Below are positions 46,601-58,600 of a DNA stretch of 64,000 bases, in pieces. The stretch lies in the NCBI GenBank assembly GCA_032718475.1, contig JAUCBJ010007921.1, forward strand, positions 1 through 64,000, read 5' to 3'. This DNA is from Nemertoderma westbladi (taxonomy: Eukaryota; Xenacoelomorpha; Nemertodermatida; Nemertodermatidae). The notes under the pieces were generated by a model. It was not told the origin of the DNA. It saw only the letters and a list, made by a program, of their open reading frames with translations, and did no database searches. Position 1 is the first letter of the stretch; the number at the start of each line of letters is the position of its first letter. A program made the position numbers and the translations under genes.

Positions 46601-49600
46601 GTAAGAGTTAGAAGAGTTAGTAGTAAGAGGGTACGTAGTACCGGTTAGTAAGAGTTAGAAGAGTTAGTAGTAAGAGGGTACGTAGTACCGGTTAGTAAGA
46701 GTTAGAAGAGTTAGTAGTAAGAGGGTACATAGTACTGGTTAGTAAGAGTTAGAAGAGTTAGTAGTAAGAGCGTACATAGTACCGGTTAGTAAGTGTTAGA
46801 AGAGTTAGTAGTAAGATGGTATGTAGTACCGGTTAGTAAGAGTTAGTAGAGAAGTTAGTAAGAGGGTACATAGTACCAGTAATAAGAGTTAGTAGGGAAG
46901 TTAGTAAGAGGGTACGTATAGTACCGTTAGTAGTAAGAGTTAGTGGTAGGAGGATATAAAATATAGTAAGAGTTAGTAGAGATTAGCTAGGAAGTTAGTA
47001 GAGCTAGTAGTGAGTAGCGAGAGGTAGGTAGTAGGCCAGAAAATGGATTAAAACAGAAATAATCCATTAGTAGGCACTGATAGCACAGTCATAGGATTAA
47101 AAATAAATATTAAAATAGATAAAACTAGAAAATTTGACAAATTATAGTTAATATAGTTAGATATAATTACGTATAATAACAAACAATAATACATAAATGT
47201 ACAAACAATGTGGGGTGAGTAAAGTAATTGAGCGCACTTTAATTTTGTTATAGTAATAGTTTTTACTTCCCCTTTCCCCCTTTACCCCTCTCTTAACCAC
47301 CCCAGATCCCGGTCCCATCACCGAAACCGAGACCTCGCCAAGACCTCCGACCCCCACGGAGGCAGAGCGAACATGACCGAAGTAGTGCAAACTGCAGTCT
47401 CCGCCGGACGGCACCCAAGACACAGGCGTAGCCGCGGTTTCGCATAGACTCTCGCCTTATTCCAGAACATAATTAAAGTAACGGACAGAATTACGAAATT
47501 TAGTAAAATTAAGCTCTTTTAGGAAATAAGGTAGGAAATTAGGCGATAACCTAATATTCAGTGAGAGATAGGCCATTATCGGACTGTATAAACCATCCTA
47601 ACTTCATCACTCATCTGTATTGCGCCTTGGCAAGGCACCACCTTATAGGTGAGCGATATTAAATAGGATATATTAAATAGGAAAAATTAGGCTATAACTC
47701 AAAATTAAGTAGGAAATTGGCCATTGTCGAACTGTACAGACCATCTTAAACTTATCACTCATCTGTACTGCGCCTTGACAAGGCACCACCTTACAGGTGA
47801 GCGAGTGAGAGAGTTCGAAATGGCGGAGAAACTTGTTTGAAAGAGAAAGGCGGAGTTGGGAGGAAAGGAGATACTGATGGATTTCACCGAGAGGCATCCG
47901 GAAGATAAGATGAGGGGATAATACGAGCGGTTAGAGAGGGGTCACAAAGCGCGAGCGCTACAGGACCATTTCAGGGAGGCGCACGAACAGCGGCTGGTCG
48001 GGACCTATGGGACACCGTCGCTAGACAATGCAATCTTCGAGCATTTCCACTACGTGGTGAAGGGAGATTCCAGAAAGGGACTAGTTGTCTCTACTGCCAC
48101 GAGTTGAGCCACAGGATGGGGGCGTATCCACGGTTGCACAACCGGTGTTCTAAGTGCAACTTCCGGGGGCACTACTGGATGGACGACGAGGAGAAGTTTA
48201 GGATTTTCAAGGAGTGGGCCAATGTCGGTGCCATGACCCGACAGCGGATGAAGGCCCAGGAATTCCGGTGGGGCTTCTTTAATATCAACCAGGAGGCCCA
48301 CCTGGAGATCATTAAACAGAGACTTCCGTTTACCTATCAGGAGGTGTCGACGGCGGCGTCGTATGCCAGAGTGATAAATACACAGAGATATTTGGACAGG
48401 TTGACACCACAGAACCGGGGAGAGTTCAGAGATTTCTTGGCGGAGCATGTGCCGCGGGCAATGAAAGTGATCCTATGGGACGCCACTATGGGGAAACAAC
48501 AGGGCCATTCGGAGTGGCCACCCGCGAAGCGATACCGGGAGCTGATAACACCAGCGCCCAAGGAGTCAACGACGGGAATCAGTAGAGAGGTGACGGCGAG
48601 GGTCAGGAGTCTGAAAGGAGATAAGACCAATGAAGCGGCAGCGGCAGCGGCAGCGGCCAGGAAACGACCGAGGGAGGAGGACGACAGAGGGAAGGAGTTG
48701 AGATGGTTCCCAAAGTTGGGTGGAATGAACTAGAATTTGGGTGTGGAGATGCCTGGAAGGCGCCACATGTGAAGTAATACGAACTCCTAAGTGCAAATTT
48801 AATTAAAAGTGCAATTAGTATGTACGTATGTAATAATCATTAGTTTAGTCAAATAGCAAATATAATCAAAGTAAGTACTATAGTCATATAACCTTTTCCA
48901 ATTAGCTACTGAGACTCGGGACCAATTGACTATGACAGAACGAGACATTGGACGACTTCACACTTCTTGAGTGCGACGGCACAGGAGAGGAGGGTGAGGC
49001 CCATCAGGAGAGAGTGTGTTGAGATAGGGGTTGAGTACAGAACACGTGGGGAGAGTGCGGGTGCAATTCAAGTGTGGGGGGGGGGGGGGGGAAGTAAGAG
49101 GTAGAGCGAGGGACAGGGAGGTCCGAGAGTTAGGGTGGAAGAGAAGTTAGAGTCAGTTAGGGCGGAGTTAGAGTGGAGAGAGTGTTGGGGAAACAAAAAT
49201 TGTTTGAGAGAAACCCACAATTGGCCCGACACGGGATGCCAGATGTCTTGGTGCAAGATAGATGAAGTTGCACCAAGACAGGGTAGCGATATCATACCCA
49301 TAGGGAGCGGCCTGGAAAGCCGGATCCGGAAAAAATAACTCCACCCCGCACCCGATAGTAGATCGGGCTCCAGCGGAATTGAAGTGCACTTGAGGTAGAT
49401 GCTATCTTCTCACCGGGAAGATAGCATGGGGGGAAGTGTTAGCGGATTCAATTACGCTAACCACCCCATAAAGTTGGGAAACGGCGCATTTAAGCAATAT
49501 TGGGGAGTACGAGATTGATTGCCAATCAACCTCGTATCACCCCCAATAAACGGGGATGACAAAACCCCAAAGGGCCGTACACAATGGAGGTCAGAGGTTA

Positions 49601-52600
49601 AGCCTCCGGGAGAGGGAAAGTGACAGTAGAAAGGGGGGAAACACTCCCACAGAGGTGGGAGCCGAGAATTAGGTTATCAACCAATGGGGGGACAGGAAAG
49701 GCATCAGCTGAGTAATAAGGCCAACGTAGTGTAATAAATTACCGGTTGGTGTTTCATCTCACAGTTAGTTTACTCAGTCAGTTAGGGCAGAACGCTAACA
49801 CTTTATTACCGTCGTCGCCACCGTCACCAACTACATCATATATTCTGTATCACGTATATCTATCAATTGTGCTATCTGTTTTACTCAACTATATTTTATA
49901 CATATACTCATTAATAATATCGGAACGATAACAAACTCTTTCACTCACGGCGGGGACGCGTAAATAAACCAAAACCGGTCGGGATCCTCTGATCCCGTCA
50001 CATAGATTAAATGAGATACAAGAAACATTAGTAGATGTTCATCTACAAATTCTAAAAGAACATAATATTCTAAATAGATTTCCAGAAAACGAAAGATTGT
50101 ACCATATGACATACTAGGGATACTAACTTAAAAACAAATCGAACTGGCCGTGTACAAGACCTATGAATAAGTCAATGTGAGCGTTTTTTACTTTAATCGC
50201 TCTGATTCTGTTAGTTATGCGTGATTTAATCTTAATGACCGAAAAACATTGTGATAACATAATAGTAATAACAGGAATGTTTATTGAAGAATGTTAGAAT
50301 TTAATATCATCAAAATATGTTCGGTAAAAAGATACACTTCGGATTCCCTAATAACAGAATGAATTTCATCGCGGTTGTTAGTTGATTAAATAGGTTGAGA
50401 TACGAAGGGACAGGGAAGTTGTAAAGAAGAGCTGTCATAGGTCAATGTGTCTTATTGTCATTGTATGCGGTATTAGAGGTGGTGATAATTGGCGAGAGTT
50501 GAATAGTGAATGTAGCAATTAGATTACCCGGCCAAGAATGTATAGTAGTAGATATCAGCTGATATTATAAACATTATATTATATTGAATGCTAGCGGTTG
50601 GATTTTGTGGGCTAATATGCTCGAGCTGACTTGTTACAAGCATTGTACGAAATAAGGGGTATTTTTTTACTGGTCATGTACAATCTGTAACAGTCCCCCC
50701 TTGAGATATTGCGAAGCCAAAATCTCAAAAAATTTATTCTATTTTTTTTTGTGGGGGAAGGGCGCTAGTAGACTGTTTGCCCGTGTCTACTTTCCTTTTT
50801 TATTTGCAACCCTTTTCTTTTACTTTATTTTACCTAATAGCATTCATTTGAGATAAGGGTCTATTAGTATTAATTTGTTTTTAATTTTAAATTTTATTAT
50901 TTATCTATTTATTTATTTTATTTTAATATCGATTATTATAGAGATTGTATAGTACAGTATAACATAGCTAGTATATAGCATAGACTAGAGTGACGATTTT
51001 AGATTATTTCGTTCTGTCTCTGTGGTCGAAACTAGTCTTGTCAATATAGTCTGATAATAATGTTTGAGAGAAATTTTAAATGAGATAAATGTTAGTGAGT
51101 GTTAGTGAGAAATCGTATTGCACAAACTATAATACTAAATATATAAATGCAATAAACATTGAACTACATACAAACAGTACATATAATACTATATATAAAA
51201 TGCACAACATAGAGAAATATATTATTGTAAAAGTCCCTTCACCGTCATTTATGGTTCATATGAATAATTAATGTTCTTTATTATCTTCTAGTGGTTGCCC
51301 TTTATGTGGTTGTCCGTTGTCTCATCTGAGGTACGGTACATGCCTCTGATTGCATCTACATTGCTGAGGGTTTCCAAGAGTACTGTATGAATGTCGTACA
51401 CCCCCTGAAAATAATTAAGGTAATATAATGTAAACATTTCTATTTTTCAATGGATATAACATCAGATTCTAATAAGCAAAGCTTATCTACATGACGCTTA
51501 TAAACCCTGCTGGAGTTTTTACTGAAGCATGGCGGACAATTCCGTCGGTATCTGGGAACACTTGGATGATACGTCCCCATTGCCACTGTGATCTAGGCTG
51601 ATGATCGTCATAGATCAGTACTGCGTTGTCTACCCGCAGGTTATCACGTTCACGGTTCCATTTGTTTCTGGTTTGTAAAGTCACTACGTACTCCCTGAGC
51701 CACCTCTCCCAATAGTTAGTGGCTATTAGCTGGGATTGACGCCAAGTACGAGTAGAATAAGAGTCACTATCGTAAACTGGCCCATGTGTACGTTGTAGGC
51801 AGGACGTTGTAGAAGGAAGTGGTTAGGTGTGAGTGGTTCCTCACCTGTGATGTCGTTATTTACGATGCTAAGCGGCCGACTGTTCATTATTGATTCCACC
51901 TCTGTTATACTTGTGAGTAATGTGTCATCGGTTACTAAATTTTTATTAATTATGGCTAGAATGGTTCTTTTAGCTATCTGTATTAACCTTTCATGTACTC
52001 CACCCGTGTGGGGCGCTAGTGGTGTCAAGAAGTGCCATTCAGTCCCATTCGGCCTTGAGAATTCAACTAACTCATCTTCCCAGGTTTGTAAGTTACTTCT
52101 AAGTTCTGACTCGGCCCCGATAAAGTTTGAGCCGTTATCAGAGTCGACCCTCTTTGGGGGGCCCCGTCGGGATATAAACCGACGATACACGTTGATGAAT
52201 GCGTCAGCTGATGCATTCATTGCGATGTCAAGATGAACTGCTCTGCAGTTTTGGCATGTGAATAATATTCCGTATCTTTTATTAGTGGTACTGCGACCTC
52301 TTAAAGTGTATAGGGGTCCCCACATATCCACTGTGGAATAAGTGAATGGGGGCTCGTATGGCGTTAGTCTCGATGCTGGTAATGGTGACATTAATTGCTC
52401 CATTCTCCTTGATTTAATCCAGCGGCAGATGAAGCATTTTCCAGTCATGGCTTTAGTTATTGCTTGTACGCTAAGTATCCAATATTTTTCTCTAAGCTTA
52501 CATACAACGTGTGAGTATCCTGCGTGACCTAATTTTGTATGTACGTCCCATATCAACGCCCGTGTTATTGAATGTTTCTTTGGTAGTACAATTGGGTATG

Positions 52601-55600
52601 CGGCGTCATATGATATGGGCGCCTTACTGATACGACTACCTACTCTGATTAATCCGTCATTACCTAGGTGGGGGCTAAGCTTTGCAATAGGGCTATTTCT
52701 AGGCACTGGGGATTTATTAGATAGGCATTTATATTCTTCTTTGAATGTTTGCGTTTGTGTAAAGAACAGAAGCCTTTTGCCGGATTTTTCTAGCTCCTGA
52801 GCACTTACCACTGTGTTTTTTAACATGATAGTCTTGCACGGATCGATAGAGTACTTACATAACCTTATCAACCAGGCGAATAATATTCTTACCTTATTCC
52901 AGGATGAATTCCTGTCTATAATTTTAGTGATAGCTTCTATTGTGCTGTCGTTCATGTCTGATTCACAACTGTCCTTAAATCTTACCTTTTTGGTGTGAAG
53001 TTCTTCCAGAATACTATACCAGAAATCCTCTGTCCCCTCCGTGACGTCATCAGAGACTTCACTATCGTTATCGACCTCTGATATTTCGCCCGTATATTGA
53101 ATTTTCACATCAGGATCATCTCTAATGGCGTCGGTCCATTCTGATTTGTTTTGGATTCCGGGCCATTGGGATTCGTCTTGAGAAAGGAAAGTGGGCCCAT
53201 ACCACCATTGACGACGATCCTTCAACCTTTTAGCACAAAAGAGGCGTCACAAAAGTGATGTAATTGGTACTTTATATTTTCTAATGCCTGAGTAAAGCTA
53301 TGGTACACTCTGGGTATCTGTATGACAGACAGTTCGGCTATCTGTTGAGACCATTTGGTCCATTTTTTGATGTATTCCTGTGGTATTGGTTCGTCCCAAC
53401 CAATACCGGAATGCCATATATCTCGTACAATTAATCTTCCCTTCACTACAAAGGGGGATAAAAAGTTCAGAGGGTCAAATATTGAGTTTACAACGCTTAT
53501 GCATCCTCGCTTAGTTAGAGGGGCGTCCTTTTTCTGGAAATTAAAGTTAAAATTATCCAATTCGGTGTCCCAAATGACACCCAACACTCTTGTGGCTGGG
53601 AGGTTGTCCAGGTCTAAGTTTATGTATTGTTTACCTAAGTGTGAGACATTCAATGCCTCTAAAAACTTTCTAGAATTAGACATGAATTTGTGTAATCTAA
53701 ACCCACCTTTGGAAAGGCAAGCAATGAGTTGTTGAGCCAGGTCTATTGCTTCTGGAACTGTATCTAAGGATTCACAGATATCATCTACATAAAATGATGT
53801 TAGTACACTGTTTATTACATTTTCATCAAATTCGTATCTGGCGGCGGCATCTTTTACAATGCGTATTGTGCCAGGTTTTGCTGCGCGCTCCACATAATGG
53901 TGCGGCAGGTAGTACGTGTAGGATAACTAAAGCTATTCGTCATCGTGTGTATAGGAGATATTCCTATATTTTCGGCAGGTGCCATATTGCGAGGTGCACT
54001 CTGTGTGTAGATTATTGACGACATAGATGTCAAATGTATCTTTTTACTGTGAGCGTTTGATTACTTACATGTTGTTGCTCACTTAAATCTAGCTTTCTCG
54101 CGTAGCCTTTAGTTTCATATTCCTTTATCATATTATCATAAAGCAGATACTTATCCGGTTTACCTGTTAATCTCTTTAATAACCCTTGCAACCTTACCTT
54201 AGCTAAGGGATAATTATTATGCAATACTGGTGTTCGCTCTTTCCAGAGCATTCCTACGCAATAATGCCCATTTATGAAACTAGTAGTGTCTTGTAGTATT
54301 TTTAGCGCCTTTTTGTTGTTCCTTGACATACTAAGTTCCTCCTCCTTTAATTCTGAAGTATAAGTACTCTTCTCTGCTTGGCCATATTGCTCTAGTCCTA
54401 GGGATTGTAAAATTAGTGCGTTTGTCCCTTGTTGGAATTCCATGTCTTCTTGAATGAAATAATTATTACTCATTATTGGGTCTTCTTCCTGGTTTACTGG
54501 TCCAACGACACACCATCCAAATGGTGTTCGGATAGCTATGGGTGCTTCCGGGTCATCGACCTCTAGGATCTTGTCGTTTCTATGTACTTGAGGGTAATTC
54601 TGCCCAATTAGAATAGTAACCTGTGGTACATCTATATCGGGGTTTTCTAGTAGTGGGGTTAGATTCTGTATATGTGGCCAGTTGTTTAAATTTAATTTAG
54701 TGTGGTCGTTACGATACTTATGGGTGTACTGGGAAACTACGTAAACATGTTTCATGTCTAAGAAGAATCCACGTTTGGTCTGCATTTTGCCATCAATAGG
54801 GGTTACCTGGAATGATAGTTTACCAACTTGAACTAACTTACAGGGGTCGAATACCGTCTTGGCCTTTATTTCGACTTGTTCAGGAACTGTAATTTGTAAT
54901 GTGTCTATAATTAGTGTGTCGATTACTGAGCTGGTGGAGCCTCCATCGAGTAGCGCATATGTTGTTAGTGACTTACCTTCTACCTTGATCCTTACTGGTA
55001 CAACAGACAGCCACACATTAGGCGTAGTACTCACTGGCTCTACATTTTCGATATTGCAAATTGCAGCATCTTCTAGATGCTGTATTTCTTGGGTTTGCGT
55101 ACCATCTAGACCTATACTGGCATTATTTTCTAGGTTATTACTTTGCTCGGTTTCCGATATTTCGGCATGTGCTACTTGTTCATTACTAACCTTGTTTAAA
55201 GTATCTCCAGATTTATTGCTATGTTTCCTGTGCAATAATGAACTGTGTCTTTTACCGCAACCTGGCACTGTACACCTATATAAATTTGTGCAGTCCCTTA
55301 TTATATGATTAGGGCTGAAACAGAGATAACACAATTGTTTATTAGTGACCAGATCATTACGTTCGCTTACAGACAGTTTTAATAGTTCTGGGCACCTAAA
55401 TACTGCGTGGGTATTATGCCCGCAAATAATACAATTTCGAATTCTTGTTTTGGTTTGGCTTATACTCGGTATCGCATCACCATCCTGTGAATACTGAGCC
55501 GCGGTTTCACTATGAGATACTTTCCCCTTAGTTTCACCGGATAGGTTCAGCATTTTCTTTGGATTGGTGTTTTGCAATGCAACTTCTGTATTCAATGTGG

Positions 55601-58600
55601 TAATTTTCGGTCGTTGCTCTATGTTTGATTTATACTTGTAGTCCTGCGGCGGTGTATGTACTTGTCTGGCTTCTGTATTAGAATAAGTATAGACGGGGTC
55701 ATTCATAGTGTTGGCTTCTTTCCGTATGAATTCGGCTAACTCGTGTAGCATAGGTTCATGATGCTTATGTGTGAGTATATCGCCCGCTACGCGACGCCAG
55801 CGGCTCATCACATTGGGGGGCAGGTTTGCTGCAACCATACGCAAGTTTGCTGTGGAGTTCATTTCTTGCGTATTATTAAAATGTTGTAAAATTATAGCCT
55901 TGTTTCTTACTTTATCAGCGTAAGATCTAAACTTTTTCTTACACTGCTCGAAAGATCCTGAAATTAGATCGACCTTATCAGTTAAGTCTCTAAGAGTGTG
56001 TTCTACAATGACACTAGGGTGACCGTACCGGTCGTGCAGTATTTCCCAGGCTCTGGTGTACCCGCCGCTCAAACCTGAAAGGAAGGATATTAAGTGCAGA
56101 GGTTCACCTGTTAAATAATTCAATAAATATGAAAATTTCTCCATTTCTGTAAAGGGTTTCAGGTCCACTTGAGCTCTAAAGGTTGCTGTGAAGGATATGT
56201 ATTGCCCGGGGTCACCACTAAATTTAATGGGTTCAAGTTGAGGTAAGGTCAATCTTGTGTTTAGTTTGTCTAAGGCGGAAAATGTTATCTCAGCAGCAGA
56301 GTTGTTCAATTGAGTGAACTGTGATGGTGTAGACACGTATGTCTCTGCAGGAGCAAATGGTAGTTCATTACTGTAGTTTTGATATGGTTGTCTATAGCCA
56401 GAATGATAGCCCGTGCTGTTAATGCAAGATGGGTCTCCTGCTGTAGGTATATTTGTATTGCTTACGGTGTTTGTAAAGTTACATGGGTTAGAACCAACAG
56501 ATTGGATCATACGGCGTGACGTAACTTGCCCGCCCGCACTGGCGATCGAAACAGATGGTATATACGCAGGACAGTGCGCATTTAAAGGCCTATTTGTTGG
56601 GCTAACATAGGCATTTATATCTGTAGTTCTAGTTAACCCTCCCTCATGTGTACTAGGCCTACTATTTATAAAGGGGGCTGGATTACGTGTAGGATAACTA
56701 AAGCTATTCGTCATCGTGTGTATAGGAGATATTCCTATATTTTCGGCGGGTGCCATATTGCGAGGTGCACTCTGTGTGTAGATTATTGACGACATAGATG
56801 TTTCCTGAGATTTACCGACGATGTCTTGTTTTGTAGTGACTGGTTTGTGGCTTGGTTCAATATCTATATTATCTGTTAATTTATAATTTACACTAGCATC
56901 CAGTGTACCACCATTATTTTCCTCTTCTGCCAATTCTGTAGCTAATTTTAGCGCGTTTAATTTGTCTCTCTGTTGACACAGCTTTCGCTCACTCTCTAGA
57001 TCTCTAATTTGTTTCTCACGTTCTTGGTCTCGAATTAATTGTTCTAATTTTAAGCCTTCTAATTTTTCTTGAGCTCTTAATCTGGTAGCAGTAGACGCAA
57101 CTGAGCCCGACCTACTACTATTTACAGACGCTCGGTCATGTGTGGGGCGCTTTGGGTTTTTCAATGGAAGTTGCGCCGATGAAAATTGACCACCAGTAAC
57201 GCTAATAGTGGGCTTATGTAAAACATTATCTGTAATATAATTATTATTATCCACAACGGCTGCAGTTGAACCTGAGGATATAAGGTGAGACATTTCTTGT
57301 AGATCCCCCTGGAGAGCTACTGCTAGCACTTCAAATTCTCCCTGAAGCTTATTCGCTTCATTAGAAAAATTATTGTCATATAATTTTTTTATAAATACTT
57401 GGTAGGCTTCGCATATCCTGTTGTAAGAAGTTACACACTCCTTATAGGTTGGAGGCACTAAGTCTAAACCTCCCGGTTTTCGTATATCCTGAAAGAAAAT
57501 GTTTCTTTTCTTGGAAAAATATCCTTTATGACCTGCAATAGAACGGTTAAATACTTCTAAGTCTGGAGGGTTTTGTACACACGTGGTCCCTGAGTTTCGA
57601 GCCCTGGCACCTGCGTCATTTCTATCACGACGTAGAGTGCGGTTACTGGCTTGTCCAGGTGCAGAAGCATTGGACATACCTTCAGTCCCAGTGGGTTCGT
57701 ACGTGTTATGTGGGCCAACTAGTACCGTTGATGTACGGGGAGCGTCAATAAACTCACCTTCATTTCCGTCGACTTCACAGTCGTCTAAGGCCGTCAGTGT
57801 TTCATCCATCCTGAACTCGAGCAGCTCGATTATCCTCTTGAAACTCGATTTGTAAGCTGTAGTTTATCGTCCGGATCCACCACTTACAACTGCTACTGTA
57901 TCTACAATATGTATTTAACAATGCCTAGTAACCAAATATATGGTTATATTCTGATCAACCATAAAGACGGTGTTAAAAAGACTGGTGTATCTTTTTACTG
58001 TGAGCGTTTTTTACTTTAATCGCTCTGATTCTGTTAGTTATGCGTGATTTAATCTTAATGACCGAAAAACATTGTGATAACATAATAGTAATAACAGGAA
58101 TGTTTATTGAAGAATGTTAGAATTTAATATCATCAAAATATGTTCGGTAAAAAGATACACTTCGGATTCCCTAATAACAGAATGAATTTCATCGCGGTTG
58201 TTAGTTGATTAAATAGGTTGAGATACGAAGGGACAGGGAAGTTGTAAAGAAGAGCTGTCATAGGTCAATGTGTCTTATTGTCATTGTATGCGGTATTAGA
58301 GGTGGTGATAATTGGCGAGAGTTGAATAGTGAATGTAGCAATTAGATTACCCGGCCAAGAATGTATAGTAGTAGATATCAGCTGATATTATAAACATTAT
58401 ATTATATTGAATGCTAGCGGTTGGATTTTGTGGGCTAATATGCTCGAGCTGACTTGTTACAAGCATTGTACGAAATAAGGGGTATTTTTTTACTGGTCAT
58501 GTACAATCTGTAACAGTCAACGCAACTTTCGAACAAACAGATCAGTTGCCCGACCTCAGTACTCAAACTTACAGATAATCGGCTTTGAATTATCAGCATC

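Larger units (their letters stand above)
36668..50002 (+). mobile_element. BEL-B: full-length BEL/Pao LTR retrotransposon (13.3 kb)
   Basis: Two LTRs (36668-37230 and 49437-50002) start with TGTT and end with CACA. They differ by about 16 substitutions and two small indels by eye (near 97% identity). The target duplication is tagat on both sides, and the element interrupts the Gypsy pol ORF precisely. Gag, protease, RT, RNase H and integrase follow in order, with a 4.1 kb 3' region unusual for the family. A purine tract (ggggggaag) precedes the 3' LTR. The coding frame is broken at several points, so the copy is dead. GC content is markedly higher than in the flanks. Confidence 0.93.
50176..58515 (-). 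mobile_element. BEL-C: BEL/Pao LTR retrotransposon with apparently identical LTRs
   Basis: LTRs at 50176-50692 and 57999-58515 are each 517 bp, begin TGTGAGCG and end TGTAACA, and I found no difference between them. The target duplication is gtcaa on both sides. The coding direction is minus: gag-protease (57809-54030), partial RT (53893-53222), integrase (53225-51487). A polypurine tract (ggggggac on the minus strand) lies at 50693. RT and RNase H each carry a deletion, so the copy cannot be autonomous although its LTRs imply a recent insertion. Confidence 0.93.

Noticed and set aside
46340-47030. CRISPR-like array
   Set aside because: Repeats are contiguous and degenerate without unique spacers, in a eukaryotic retrotransposon; a minisatellite explains it.
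54859-55308. 149-codon plus-strand ORF in BEL-C
   Set aside because: It overlaps the BEL-C gag-protease frame on the opposite strand, which carries clear zinc and protease motifs.
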